From Planococcus sp. MSAK28401 (lineage in GTDB: Bacteria > Bacillota > Bacilli > Bacillales_A > Planococcaceae), in assembly GCF_018283455.1 (NCBI RefSeq), contig NZ_JAAMTH010000001.1:867501-931500 (forward strand): a DNA stretch of 64,000 bases, given 5' to 3'. The position numbers were made by a program, and so were the translations under genes. A model generated the notes under the pieces. It did no database searches and had not been told where the DNA came from. It saw nothing but the letters and a program-made list of their open reading frames with translations. Shown here piece after piece: positions 51,664 through 60,885 of this stretch (the stretch's first letter is position 1; every line of letters begins with the position of its first letter).

Positions 51664-51694
51664 ATGGGCTGCCGGTTTGCCGGCGGCTTTTTTC
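51664..51694 (+). terminator. Terminator after the PAP2 gene
   Basis: Stem GGCTGCCGG/CCGGCGGCTTTTTT with a TTTG loop. Confidence 0.87.
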
Positions 51695-51954
51695 AATCGG
51701 CTAGATTTGTTAAATAGAGCTAATGATCCATTTATAGCATAGTTTCCTATCCCGCACAGCAGAATAAGTGAATGGCAGATGAACTTTGGGGATCCCTTCA
51801 GCTTGAAAAGCTTGAGCTCTTGGATGGCGATCCTTATTGTCATCTTAGTTTTATTCAGTAAACGGTGCAACCGTTAATAACTGAAAAATCAAACAATTTT
51901 GTGGCGTTTTCTGTCATATGGGCGTATGATCAAAGAAAAGGAGGTGCCCTTGGG

Positions 51955-52053
51955 ATGACCGACATTGTTGGGCTGCTGCCCATGCTCATTTTCGGCGGGA
52001 TAGCTGTTGTCATCATCGGGATGGTATTCTCATTCAAAAATTGGACACATTGA
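51955..52053 (+). CDS. 32-residue membrane peptide
   Basis: MTDIVGLLPMLIFGGIAVVI, then GMVFSFKNWTH: one membrane helix. AAAGGAGGTG is strong and ten bases before the ATG. Unrecognised; one of several microproteins of this type in the window. Confidence 0.6.
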   Translation: MTDIVGLLPMLIFGGIAVVIIGMVFSFKNWTH

Positions 52054-52193
52054 CGGAAAATGTGGAAGCGTTTGACAGAAAGTCCTGCACAGGGAAGACG
52101 GGTGCGGGATTTTCTCTTGTCTAAAAAGGAATGTCTCAGTCTTTATCGAATGAAAAACTAGAGAAGGAATTCAAGCAGCAAGGCGGGGGTTGG

Positions 52194-52556
52194 ATGGATG
52201 AAATCAAATCGGGCGTAATAGTCATCGGTGGGGTGGCAGTCATAATGGCGCTCCTGGGGCTTTATATGCTGCAAGGGAAGGGCACATTTTTAATCGCCGG
52301 CTATAACACGATGCCGAAAGAAGAAAAAGCGAAATATGATGGGCCGGCGATGGCTCGTTTTATCGGGAAATTGTTATTTGCTTTGGCATTCAGCATGCTG
52401 TTTTGGCTTGCGGGCATGCTGCTCGAGAAAAGTTGGATGTTCTATATCGGCGTTGCCTTGTTTCTTGGATTTACCGGAGCGGCTTTGATTTATATGAATA
52501 CAGGCGGGCGTTTTTTGAAACGTCCATCTGCCAGCGAACATGAAAAAAACAAGTGA
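52194..52556 (+). CDS. DUF3784-family membrane protein
   Basis: 120 residues with three membrane segments and the signature LQGKGTFLIAGYNTMPKEEKAKYD, like the paralogue at 20020-20337. The start is uncertain: ATG 52194 (behind GGCGGGGG) gives the family-like length, while ATG 52131 adds 21 polar residues and has a ribosome site almost touching the codon. Function unknown. Confidence 0.8.
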   Translation: MDEIKSGVIVIGGVAVIMALLGLYMLQGKGTFLIAGYNTMPKEEKAKYDGPAMARFIGKLLFALAFSMLFWLAGMLLEKSWMFYIGVALFLGFTGAALIYMNTGGRFLKRPSASEHEKNK

Positions 52557-52591
52557 AACGAGACAACTCCTCGTTTCACTTGTTTTTTTGG
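52547..52591. terminator. Bidirectional terminator
   Basis: Stem AAAAAACAAGTGAAACGAG/CTCGTTTCACTTGTTTTTT overlapping the ends of the convergent DUF3784 and STAS genes. Confidence 0.93.
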
Positions 52592-53598
52592 CTGATGGAA
52601 CGCCCGCTACGGCCAAGCGCATAATAAATACCGTGCTGCAGACTCTGCAAGGCTTCGAATTTCGACAGATCCTGCATCGTCCGTGTAATGATCATGGCGA
52701 GCTCCGGCGAGACGCCGACTAAAATCGTCTCAGTACCGAGCAAGCGCGCGGCCGCTGCCAATTTATCGATCAATTGCGCAGTGTGCTCTGAGATATTTCG
52801 GTTCAATCCTGTCAGGTCGAGCAACAGAAATTCCGCTTTATGTCTCGGCAGTTCGGTTAATGTGTTGTTGATCAGGTCTTCTGTCCGGTCTTCGTCGTAG
52901 CTTCCAATCATCGGCACCACAATGATTCCTTCAAGCACCGGAATGACGGGTGAAGAAAGTTCGCGCACCAGTTTCTGGAGCCTCTGGGTCTTTTCATCGA
53001 CCATCTCTTCGAGCAAACGAATCTGTTGATCTTCTTGCCGTCTCGCCAGTTCCCGGATATTTTGCTGAACGGTGACCTCTGATGGATAGTATTCCACAAT
53101 GCTGTAAGCTTGTTCCTCATTTTGATAGCGGATGGTCCGGTACCAGAAATTCTGGCCGAATAATCCCGTCAAGACGCCGGCATAATGGGAGGGAACGAAA
53201 ATGCCTTTAGTGCCTTTGCGATTCAATTGGTTCATTTTGAATTCCCAATCATCTTGTATATGCATCGTGAATGTATAGTTTTCAACGTCCATCTCAACGA
53301 TCTCTACTTTCCCCCAACCGGCCGGGGCATAAGTATTGGAAATCCATTCGACAACATTGCTGGCATCGATATTCTTCAGTTCCCGGAAGCCTTCTCCGAC
53401 AACAATACCTTGCCTGAATCCGGTTGTCTCAAGCACCAGGTCGGTCGCTTCGGTACCGGTAATTTCCCGGATCGTATCGAAAAACGTTTCCATGGCGGAA
53501 GTCCAGAAAAAGACGACATCGCCGCCGTCAAAGAGCACTTCTCCCGTTTCCAAATCCCATTTTAACTCGGCTGCGCCGACTGTGATTTCTTTTTTCAT
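52576..53598 (-). CDS. RsbR-like protein with C-terminal STAS domain
   Basis: 340 residues. N-terminal sensory part (1-175, includes GQNFWYRTIRYQNEEQAYSIVEYYP; perhaps V4R-like), coiled linker (about 180-215, RELARRQEDQQIRLLEEMVDEKTQRLQ), then the STAS domain (SPVIPVLEGIIVVPMIGSYDEDRT..., DLTGLNRN with the conserved Thr). This is the plan of stressosome RsbR paralogues, which feed signals to RsbT and so to sigma-B. The signal is unknown. No rsbS/rsbT beside it. Confidence 0.85.
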   Translation of the reverse strand: MKKEITVGAAELKWDLETGEVLFDGGDVVFFWTSAMETFFDTIREITGTEATDLVLETTGFRQGIVVGEGFRELKNIDASNVVEWISNTYAPAGWGKVEIVEMDVENYTFTMHIQDDWEFKMNQLNRKGTKGIFVPSHYAGVLTGLFGQNFWYRTIRYQNEEQAYSIVEYYPSEVTVQQNIRELARRQEDQQIRLLEEMVDEKTQRLQKLVRELSSPVIPVLEGIIVVPMIGSYDEDRTEDLINNTLTELPRHKAEFLLLDLTGLNRNISEHTAQLIDKLAAAARLLGTETILVGVSPELAMIITRTMQDLSKFEALQSLQHGIYYALGRSGRSISQKNK

Positions 53599-53714
53599 GA
53601 CAGTATCCTCCGCTTCATTCTATCTCAACTTCGCCGTTTGCCGGCAGTTGTTTCAGTATTCCCTGACCACACAGGAAATATGCATCGAACCGGAGGAGCT
53701 TTGCGGTGAAAAAT

Positions 53715-53750
53715 AAAAAAGCCTGGAATGTTTAATTCCGGGCTTTTTTA
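53715..53750. terminator. Bidirectional terminator
   Basis: Stem AAAAAAGCCTGGAAT/ATTCCGGGCTTTTTT (one mismatch); the MEDS stop codon is in the loop. It separates the MEDS gene from the STAS gene, so these are two transcripts. Confidence 0.88.
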
Positions 53751-54313
53751 TCGTCATAAAAAGATAATGCGGAAATGCTTTGGTCTTTCATCAAATAACC
53801 ATGGCAATACATGAGTCGTTCACGCAAGCTATCCGAGACACGTCGCGCATTGTATGCGCAAACGGAAACGACTTTACGCCGTGGAACGGAGCGGTCGATT
53901 TCCGTTTCGTACTCGATAATTTTCTGTTCGATATCTTCTTGGCTGCCCCATTCGATATGGCCCCATGTCCGGCACTGCCGGCCATCCGCAGTGAAGGATC
54001 CGACTATGCTCTCGAAATATTCCAAAATGGCCTCGGGGTGGAAGTTCCCTTTGCGCCAATAGAAATCGAAGTTATTGACATAATGGATCAAATCCAGCTC
54101 TTCGGCAGTCAATAGCTCCTGAAGTTTTTTTTGAATCTGGGGATAAATCCGGGGGTTTTCGACGAACAAGACACGATCGCCATTCCGGACGCCGTCCAGG
54201 ACGTAAGATACGGCATTTTCTATATAAATATCTGTTTGATCCGTCAGGTATAAAATATGGGCATAGTCTGTCTGGCGCAAGGTTTCGGTAAAATCACTCA
54301 TTTTTTGGTTCAT
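53732..54313 (-). CDS. MEDS-domain protein
   Basis: 193 residues. HILYLTDQTDIYIENAVSYVLDGVRNGDRVLFVENPRIYP is the start of a MEDS (DcmR-type sensory) domain, with CRTWGHIEWG and VSVCAYNARRV later. MEDS domains are thought to bind hydrocarbon-like or other small ligands and occur with anti-sigma/anti-anti-sigma and kinase proteins. ATG 54313 has GGAGGG. Its position next to an RsbR-like gene suggests a place in the same stress circuit (inference). Confidence 0.8.
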   Translation of the reverse strand: MNQKMSDFTETLRQTDYAHILYLTDQTDIYIENAVSYVLDGVRNGDRVLFVENPRIYPQIQKKLQELLTAEELDLIHYVNNFDFYWRKGNFHPEAILEYFESIVGSFTADGRQCRTWGHIEWGSQEDIEQKIIEYETEIDRSVPRRKVVSVCAYNARRVSDSLRERLMYCHGYLMKDQSISALSFYDDKKARN

Positions 54314-54474
54314 TTTTTTCCCTCCATATAACGCATAATCCAAATAGTGATGAAATTCGTCTTCAGCCTTAAAAATAGCTGGAAGTGAAAAAAATGACAG
54401 CACTTGTGCACTTCCCATTATTATATACTATTTGGTGCCTTTACGTCTCTTGTAAGCTGTCAGCTGCTTTACAT

Positions 54475-54501
54475 GTTTAAATGCACTGGGCTTAAGGGAA
54501 A
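54475..54501 (+). promoter_or_regulatory. Sigma-B promoter of the SDR gene
   Basis: Perfect -35 GTTTAA, a 15-base spacer and GGGAAA as -10, 26 bases before the SDR start. This is the best sigma-B match in the window. Confidence 0.72.
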
Positions 54502-54527
54502 CACTGCACACAAGGAGGCGTATATTT

Positions 54528-55328
54528 ATGAGCATTTTTGATAAACAAGCATTAGCAGAAAAACATATACTGATCACTGGCGCGACTGGCGGCATCGGCT
54601 GGGAAACAGCCAAGGCAGTTGCACAGATGGGAGCGAAACTGACAATTACTGGGCGCGATGCGGATAAACTGAAGCAGTTGGAAAATGAATTGAAAACCAT
54701 GATGGATGATAATCAACTGCATGCCCAAACGGCAGATTTGACGGATCCTCATGGCCGCGAACATCTGATCAGAACCGCTGAAGCGCAGCTCGGCTTTATC
54801 GGTGGTTTGGTCAATTCGGCCGGAGCAGCTGGCGGCAAGCAAGTGGAAGAACTGGACCAAGAATTTCTGGAGCACCTGATGAACATCAATTACACATCTA
54901 CGTTTATGCTGACGCAATTGGTGTACCGGCGCATGATGGAAGAAGGGAGAGGTGATATTGTCAATCTTGCTTCTCTTTCTGGTCTTCGTGGAACTGCCGG
55001 AAACACGGCCTACGCAGCAAGCAAATTCGCGGTGGTCGGTTGGACGCAATCAATGGCCTTGGAAGCGATTGAACATGGCGTCCGCGTCAATGCGGTATGC
55101 CCGGGATATGTCGATACAGAAATGGCTAGGGCGAGCATTCAAAGAAAGGCGGAACGCAAAGGGATTTCTGTTGAGCAGGCGATGGAAGAAGCGCAGTCAG
55201 GGATTCCGTCAAACCGGTTGTCAACTCCTCAAGAAGTCGCCCAAACGATTGCATTTCTATTAACGGATGCCGCCCCGAATATCGTCGGTGAATCGGTGAA
55301 GATTTCCGGCGGCAGCGTCATGAGATAA
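54528..55328 (+). CDS. SDR oxidoreductase, probably general-stress controlled
   Basis: 266 residues: TGATGGIGWETA cofactor loop, VNSAGAAG (S instead of the second N of NNAG), catalytic Ser in NLASLSGLRG, YAASKF, and C-terminal KISGGSVMR. AAGGAGG lies before the ATG and a consensus sigma-B promoter upstream. It is next to an RsbR-like and a MEDS gene. Substrate unknown. Confidence 0.87.
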   Translation: MSIFDKQALAEKHILITGATGGIGWETAKAVAQMGAKLTITGRDADKLKQLENELKTMMDDNQLHAQTADLTDPHGREHLIRTAEAQLGFIGGLVNSAGAAGGKQVEELDQEFLEHLMNINYTSTFMLTQLVYRRMMEEGRGDIVNLASLSGLRGTAGNTAYAASKFAVVGWTQSMALEAIEHGVRVNAVCPGYVDTEMARASIQRKAERKGISVEQAMEEAQSGIPSNRLSTPQEVAQTIAFLLTDAAPNIVGESVKISGGSVMR

Positions 55329-55390
55329 AAAGCTTTGAAGAAAACTATGAACCGCTATGGATCAAAGTGGACTTACTTTTTAGACAAGAT

Positions 55391-55429
55391 GAAAGCGTTG
55401 GACTCAGCCAAGAGTCCAACGCTTTTTTC
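55391..55429. terminator. Bidirectional terminator
   Basis: Stem AAAGCGTTGGACTC/GAGTCCAACGCTTT with a T-run, between the SDR and the convergent LtaS-like gene. Confidence 0.94.
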
Positions 55430-57242
55430 ATTGTTCGATATAGTCCAGTGCATTGTCTTCGATCACGGTATCTGAAATGCGCAATTGATCGAGCGCATCT
55501 TCGATATATGGTTCACAATCGGCACCGTTGATTTTTTCGCCGCTGTCGATTGAGTAGCATTCACCTGATCCGGATGTAGAGGTCAAATCCGGTTTGAAAT
55601 ACACATCGCCCTTTCGGAACGAGCCATCGCGGAAAACGACCAGTCTTTCGGTATCCGACAAAAGTGAAGTGCCGAGCATGAAGCCTTGGTCGATCCCTGC
55701 AAGTTCCAGGATCGTCGGTGCCAAGTCGATTTGGCCGCCGACGGTCTCGACCGTTTCGCCTTCCGTCAGATTTGGCGGCTTGATCCATAGAGGAACTTGG
55801 CGGAACAATTCAAACTGCTCTGTCACTCCATTGGCATCGAGATTGCTCGCCATCTCACGGCCTTGTTCGGTCAATCCGCTGTCATGGTCGCCGTAGAAAA
55901 TGACCAGCGAATCATCCCACATGTCTTGCTGCTTCAATTCATCGACGAGCACTTCGACCGCACCATCGACATAATGGACAGTATGGTAATAATTCTGTAC
56001 CAGCTCATCTTCATAACCTGGCATCGCCAACTCTTTTTTATCTTCAGGAATCGTAAAAGGGATATGGCTGCTCAAGGCGATCATGAACGCGTAATAGGGT
56101 TCTTCTAATTTTTGGATATGTTCGACCGACGTCCGGAAGAAATCTTCATCGTTGATCGCCATGCCGATTTTTTCCGTATCGGGGTAATCCTTTTCGCTGA
56201 AGAAGCGGGAAAAGCCGATATGTTCATAGACGGTATTGCGGTTCCAAAAACTTGCTTCATAAGCATGCATGGCCGCTGTATCGTAGCCGCCTTTTCGCAA
56301 AGCTTCCGGAAGCGGGGCGAAGGTGCTGTCTGGGAACCGCGTATAGACAGAACCTGTGCGCAATGGATGCAGCGAGGTGTTGATGACAAACTCTGCATCC
56401 GATGTACGCCCTTCATGGGTCTGATGGTGGAAAGAAGGGAAGTACAGCATTTCCTCCTCAAGTTGGTTCAAGTAAGGCGTCACTTCTTCGCCGCCGATTT
56501 CCTGGCCGATAACTGAGCTCTGCAGCGATTCCAACTGGACGAGGATAATATTCGGCTGCTCGCCGCTGTTTTTCGTGTTGAGTTCTGCGGCAGCTTCCAG
56601 GAGCAGGGCTTCGTCTTGTTCGGATGGTTCCGGCTCACGGAAAATGGAAACGACGCCTTTTCCGAAATCATAGCCATGGTAGCCCCAAAATCCAAGCTCA
56701 TAGTATTCACGCATATTGCTGGTGGCATCTCCTGTCAGCCAGCGTTCGCCTTTTGCAATGCTTGTGAGGAGTGGTGCGGCAAATATTAGCACGCCGCTTG
56801 CAGCAATCGCCGCTGCCAGTTTGCCATTTGTCGTCTGTGTTGTCGTTGTGCGGCGCTTTCTTAAGACGAATATGAAGGCGAGAAATAGCAGGAAGTCGGC
56901 AAAGAAGAAAAAGTCCGTCCAGCGGATCAAGCTCAAGAATCCACCGCCTACGTCATTCATTTGCGTCATTGATGGAATTAATTGAACAGATAATAGATCG
57001 CCGAAATAGCGGTAATACCAGACGTCCGAAATCAGCAGGATGCTGTGCAGCGCCAAAAGCGATAGTAAAATCCAGCGCCGCTTGCGGGCATCGATCAATA
57101 AAGTCCAGCTCGAAAGAATCAATGCGCTCGAGAAGCTGATCAGAAAAAAGCCGAAGCTGAACGGGGTATCGGTGTACAAGCTGAAAAGAAATAATTTAAA
57201 TGCGGAAAAGGCCAAATAGACCCAGTAATCAATTGTTTTCAT
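55428..57242 (-). CDS. LtaS-like lipoteichoic acid synthase family protein
   Basis: 604 residues: five membrane segments (1-165), then an extracellular sulfatase-type domain. Metal ligand E238 in VQLESLQ, catalytic Thr280 in GRTSDAEFV, and FYGDHDSGL match LtaS/YfnI-type enzymes, which transfer glycerol phosphate from phosphatidylglycerol to the growing lipoteichoic acid or its primer. Whether it is the main synthase or a primase/stress paralogue is open. ATG 57242 has AAAAGGAG. Confidence 0.92.
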   Translation of the reverse strand: MKTIDYWVYLAFSAFKLFLFSLYTDTPFSFGFFLISFSSALILSSWTLLIDARKRRWILLSLLALHSILLISDVWYYRYFGDLLSVQLIPSMTQMNDVGGGFLSLIRWTDFFFFADFLLFLAFIFVLRKRRTTTTQTTNGKLAAAIAASGVLIFAAPLLTSIAKGERWLTGDATSNMREYYELGFWGYHGYDFGKGVVSIFREPEPSEQDEALLLEAAAELNTKNSGEQPNIILVQLESLQSSVIGQEIGGEEVTPYLNQLEEEMLYFPSFHHQTHEGRTSDAEFVINTSLHPLRTGSVYTRFPDSTFAPLPEALRKGGYDTAAMHAYEASFWNRNTVYEHIGFSRFFSEKDYPDTEKIGMAINDEDFFRTSVEHIQKLEEPYYAFMIALSSHIPFTIPEDKKELAMPGYEDELVQNYYHTVHYVDGAVEVLVDELKQQDMWDDSLVIFYGDHDSGLTEQGREMASNLDANGVTEQFELFRQVPLWIKPPNLTEGETVETVGGQIDLAPTILELAGIDQGFMLGTSLLSDTERLVVFRDGSFRKGDVYFKPDLTSTSGSGECYSIDSGEKINGADCEPYIEDALDQLRISDTVIEDNALDYIEQ

Positions 57243-57325
57243 CGTCGTTCTCCTTTTTTGGCAGTGAGGGCTTTCTCTATTCACTACCTGTAAACAGGGG
57301 TTCGGAAACATCAGCGGGAAAAAGA

Positions 57326-57376
57326 AAAAAAGAGCGGCCCCAAAAGCTCAGTTTCATGAGCTCTTGGAACTGCTTC
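57326..57376 (-). terminator. Terminator of the glutamate dehydrogenase gene
   Basis: On the minus strand, inner stem AAGAGCTCATGAAACTGAGCTTTT lies within an outer AGCAG..CCG-CTC pairing followed by TTTTTTT. Confidence 0.7.
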
Positions 57377-57381
57377 TTTTC

Positions 57382-58707
57382 TTAAATCCAGCCGCGTGCT
57401 TCCATTGCTAGGGCGATGCGTTCGACAGCGACCAAATAGGCTGCTTCGCGCATGGTGCTGCCTTTTTGTTCTTTCATTTCATAGACATCATTAAAGGCCT
57501 CTGTCATTTCAGTGTGGAGCCGCTCATTCACTTCTTGTTCGGTCCAGCGCAGATGGGTTGTGTTCTGTACCCATTCGAAATAGGAAACCGTGACTCCGCC
57601 TGCATTGCACAAAATGTCGGGAATGACCGTGATCCCATTCTTTTCCATTGCAACGTTGCCTTCTGGCGTCGTCGGGCCGTTTGCCGCTTCCGCCACGATC
57701 TTGGCGCGGATGGTCGGGCCGGTAACTGAAGTGATCTGGTTTTCGAGCGCAGCGGGCACGAGGATATCCACATCGGCCGCAAACAATTCCTCGTTGCTGA
57801 GTGATCCATAGCCATTGTATCCCGCAACTGTGCCGGTTGTTTGGGCGTACCCGATCAACTCTTCGATCGGCAGGCCGTCTTTATGGTAAATGCCGCCGCC
57901 AGCGTCCACAATGCCGAGCACTTTCACGCCGCGTTCGTGTAATAGTTTGGCGGTGATCGATCCAACATTCCCAAAACCTTGGACGACTGCGGTCATGCCT
58001 TCGAGTTCAAGTCCTAGTTTCTTGGCGGCATCTTCGATGGTGAAGACGACACCGCGCCCGGTTGCTTCGACGCGGCCTTCCGATCCTCCAAGAATCAATG
58101 GCTTGCCGGTAATCGTACCGGGCACATTTTTTCCTTTCAGGCGGGAAAATTCATCGATCATCCACCCCATGATCTGAGGCGTCGTGTTGACGTCTGGCGC
58201 CGGGATATCTTTTTCAGGCCCCATGATCGGTTCGAGTTCGCGGATAAAGCCCCGTGACAATTCCTCGAGTTCCCGTTCGGACAGCTCTTTCGGATTCACG
58301 ACGATTCCGCCTTTACCGCCGCCATAAGGGATTCCGAGAATGGCCGCTTTCATTGACATCCAAATCGATAAGGCGGCTACTTCATCTTCTGTCACTCCCG
58401 GATGGAACCGTACGCCGCCTTTCGTCGGGCCGAGCACGTCCAAATGCTGGGAGCGGTAACCTTCGAATTCACGGTACGTCCCGTCATCCATGCGCACTGG
58501 AATCGATACTTTCAAGATGCGCTTCGGTTTTTTGAGGATTTCGTACACCCCTTGCGGCAATTTGAGTTCCTGCGTCGCTACTTCAAGCATGCGTTGGACA
58601 ATTTCAAGCGGGTTCGTAAGTTCGACGCCATTTTTCACTTCTTTTACCGGCATTTCCTGCTTCAAGTCTTCTGCTACTTCTTCTTGTCGATCTTCCTGCT
58701 GTGTCAT
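57382..58707 (-). CDS. gudB: Glutamate dehydrogenase (GudB/RocG type)
   Basis: 441 residues. Substrate-binding lysine in GIPYGGGKGGI, GPEKDIPAPDVNT, nucleotide-binding VVQGFGNVGS, and the conserved end EAAYLVAVERIALAMEARGW. It interconverts glutamate and 2-oxoglutarate plus ammonium, with NAD in this type, mainly for glutamate breakdown. The N-terminus has ~30 extra acidic residues (MTQQEDRQEEVAEDLKQEM). Single gene; rocG and gudB cannot be told apart here. Confidence 0.93.
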   Translation of the reverse strand: MTQQEDRQEEVAEDLKQEMPVKEVKNGVELTNPLEIVQRMLEVATQELKLPQGVYEILKKPKRILKVSIPVRMDDGTYREFEGYRSQHLDVLGPTKGGVRFHPGVTEDEVAALSIWMSMKAAILGIPYGGGKGGIVVNPKELSERELEELSRGFIRELEPIMGPEKDIPAPDVNTTPQIMGWMIDEFSRLKGKNVPGTITGKPLILGGSEGRVEATGRGVVFTIEDAAKKLGLELEGMTAVVQGFGNVGSITAKLLHERGVKVLGIVDAGGGIYHKDGLPIEELIGYAQTTGTVAGYNGYGSLSNEELFAADVDILVPAALENQITSVTGPTIRAKIVAEAANGPTTPEGNVAMEKNGITVIPDILCNAGGVTVSYFEWVQNTTHLRWTEQEVNERLHTEMTEAFNDVYEMKEQKGSTMREAAYLVAVERIALAMEARGWI

Positions 58708-58796
58708 TTTCTTCTCCTCCTTGGCTGATTTCCTTCTATACTTTATGTCTTCCTATTAAGAAGGGCACTTAAACATTAGAAGGGGAGAAGAACTAC

Positions 58797-59654
58797 TTAA
58801 TGGATATCCGTGCCGTATAAAAACCAAGGCGAGGGGAGATCAAACGGATGGCCTTCTGGCAGTTTGCCTGCCTGCTTGCGGGTCAAGTCCATCCAGACAA
58901 ATGCGCCTTCCACGGAACCGAGACGGATCTTCTCGAGGGGTTCGTGTAAAGTTTCCCATAATCCCGGCTGTTCGAATAAATCTTCCCAAGGATAAAGCGT
59001 GTGCAAATAATCATATTTCTTCACATCGTGTTTGGTGATGACGATCCGGTCACGGGCCGGATTTTCATAGAAGTCCCATTGTTCAAGCGCTTGGCTAGAA
59101 AATAGGTCAGGGCTTGCGGGAAACGGGTAATAGCATTCGAAGGGAAAGACCCGCTCCGAACGGATGTAGACCGCCTCGAGCCAGCCCATCTTCTCATCGG
59201 CGCTTTCAATTTTTCGCCAAGGGGCGCCAGCGGTTTCGAAAGTTTCCACGTTCTCTGCAATTGCAGAAAATAGTTCAGCTTGGCGGGACAGCCCGATTTT
59301 TTCCAGAACGCGTTGTGCCGGGAGATTGAACTCCTGTGTATTGGCGCCGACAAAACGGATGCCCGGATGATCGAGTGCCGCATCACGGACATGGGCCATC
59401 AAACGGGAGGATAGGCTGAGGCCGCGGAAGCGCACATCGCTCCGCATGCGTCCGAGCATGGCATAACTGCCCGCGAAAATGGTATAGCCCCCGATACTCG
59501 CCAGGCGGCCGTCGTGGAACAAACCGAATAAACGGTTAGGCCCTGTGGAAATCCGGTCGAATACCCGGATAACATAATCATCATCGATGCCGGTATCCAT
59601 GTCTTGCAAAGCCTGTAAATCATCGCCGGTCAACTGGCGGATCGTTTCGTTCAT
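58797..59654 (-). CDS. GNAT-family acetyltransferase
   Basis: 285 residues. N-terminal GNAT domain: IRQLTGDDLQALQDMD, GRLASIGGYTIF, and the acetyl-CoA loop DVRFRGLSLSSRLMAHV with NLPAQRVLEKIGL after it. The C-terminal ~120 residues (rich in Pro/Trp/Phe) are not recognised. Acceptor unknown. AAGGAGTGA precedes the ATG. Confidence 0.82.
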   Translation of the reverse strand: MNETIRQLTGDDLQALQDMDTGIDDDYVIRVFDRISTGPNRLFGLFHDGRLASIGGYTIFAGSYAMLGRMRSDVRFRGLSLSSRLMAHVRDAALDHPGIRFVGANTQEFNLPAQRVLEKIGLSRQAELFSAIAENVETFETAGAPWRKIESADEKMGWLEAVYIRSERVFPFECYYPFPASPDLFSSQALEQWDFYENPARDRIVITKHDVKKYDYLHTLYPWEDLFEQPGLWETLHEPLEKIRLGSVEGAFVWMDLTRKQAGKLPEGHPFDLPSPWFLYGTDIH

Positions 59655-59904
59655 GTATCGTCACTCCTTAAGGGGTCATAGTTGCATAATAATTTTAGTG
59701 TATTGCGGGCATGACTACAAAGCGAAAACGGTCGTGAAACGAAAAAAAATTAAGCGGGAGGCATTCGGATTATGTGAAGCACATGTTCTGATTTGAAGAG
59801 GCGGCAGGGGAAAGATGGGATGGCGGCGAACTAATCGGAATAGCCATTGTTTCCCGGGAGGCTGGATAGCCGAAAAGTTACGGGAACGATAAGGAGGGAA
59901 GGCG

Positions 59905-60327
59905 TTGGAAAATTGGAAAGCAGTGGAATTGGTTAAAGATCTGTTGTTCGGCTTGGGGCTTTATGCATTGATTACTGTCGTGGGGTTGTTAGTGACGATG
60001 GCAACTTCTAGCGGTTCGGATACGCTGTTGTTGAACGATGAAGTAAGAGGCGACATGGCGACAAGCACCTTATTGTGGATGGTAGTTCCTGCTTTTCTGT
60101 TGTCATTGGGCTTGGCAGCGCTGAGAAGGATCCGGATGAAAAATGCGGCGCTTCGCATCAGCATCGTCTGGGCATTGCTCTTGTTGTTTTTGTATTTGGT
60201 GGCGGCTTTATGGAGCGGCATTTTCACGGTACTTATTGCTTCAGTATCGTTTTATCTATTTTTGGCGGCCGTCTTTTTGGGGCCGATTGTCTATTCGTTT
60301 TTAAAAAAATTGCCCGCTTGGAAATAA
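59905..60327 (+). CDS. Four-helix membrane protein, unknown function
   Basis: 140 residues with about four membrane segments, starting MENWKAVELVKDLLFGLGLY. TTG start with GGAGGGAAGG. No family recognised. A short GCCCGCTT/AAGCGGGC hairpin follows but lacks a real T-run. Confidence 0.68.
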   Translation: MENWKAVELVKDLLFGLGLYALITVVGLLVTMATSSGSDTLLLNDEVRGDMATSTLLWMVVPAFLLSLGLAALRRIRMKNAALRISIVWALLLLFLYLVAALWSGIFTVLIASVSFYLFLAAVFLGPIVYSFLKKLPAWK

Positions 60328-60335
60328 AAGCGGGC

Positions 60336-60361
60336 GTTTAGCGCTGGAAGTCGAAGGGAAA
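60336..60361 (+). promoter_or_regulatory. Sigma-B-like promoter of the VOC gene
   Basis: GTTTAG and GGGAAA with 14 bases between, 38 bases before the next start codon; two substitutions from consensus. Confidence 0.45.
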
Positions 60362-60398
60362 AGAGGGTGATAGAGAAAGTTCAAGAGGGGGCGAAGAA

Positions 60399-60839
60399 GT
60401 GGCGATTCATCCACAAGTCATTTTTAACGGAAACTGCAAAGAAGTGCTGTCTTATTATGAAGGCGTGTTTGGCGTATCCGATGTTTCCGTCATCCATTAC
60501 GGAGACAATCCAGGATCAAAACTCGACGAGGATTTAAAGGAATTGATCCTGGAGGCCGCAATTCCACTCTACGGCAATTACTTATTGCTGTCGGACGCAA
60601 TGCCCGGAAAACCTGCGACATTCGGCAGTAATTTTCACGTGTCCGTCCGTTCGGAACAATTGGGTGAAATGAAAGCCGATTTCAATAAGCTGGCAGAAAG
60701 CGGCAAAGTGATCTTTGAATTCGAGGAGAGCTATTGGAGCGAAGCATACGGCGTCGTAGAAGATAAATTCGGTGTGCAATGGCAGTTCGATTATCGTAAA
60801 TCTGAAACGGGAGACAAGGAACAAAATCCCGTCGAATAA
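60399..60839 (+). CDS. VOC-family protein (PhnB-like glyoxalase fold)
   Basis: 146 residues: MAIHPQVIFNGNCKEVLSYYEGVFGV at the start, LLSDAMPGKPATFGSNFHVSV, and the ending YGVVEDKFGVQWQFDY typical of PhnB/3-demethylubiquinone-type VOC proteins. The family covers lyases and isomerases, but many members have no known reaction. GTG start behind a purine-rich GAGGGGGCGAAG. Terminator follows. Confidence 0.85.
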   Translation: MAIHPQVIFNGNCKEVLSYYEGVFGVSDVSVIHYGDNPGSKLDEDLKELILEAAIPLYGNYLLLSDAMPGKPATFGSNFHVSVRSEQLGEMKADFNKLAESGKVIFEFEESYWSEAYGVVEDKFGVQWQFDYRKSETGDKEQNPVE

Positions 60840-60875
60840 AGAAACCCCATCGCTTAGGCGATGGGGTTTCTTTAG
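60838..60875. terminator. Bidirectional terminator
   Basis: Perfect stem AAAGAAACCCCATCGC/GCGATGGGGTTTCTTT with a TTAG loop, between the VOC gene and the convergent small gene. Confidence 0.93.
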
Positions 60876-60885
60876 CTGAAGAGGG

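Noticed and set aside
51646-51870. 74-codon minus-strand ORF after the PAP2 gene
   Set aside because: It runs through the PAP2 terminator and has no ribosome site.
60309-60337. Terminator after the membrane protein at 59905
   Set aside because: GCCCGCTT/AAGCGGGC hairpin is present, but only three T follow, so termination is doubtful.
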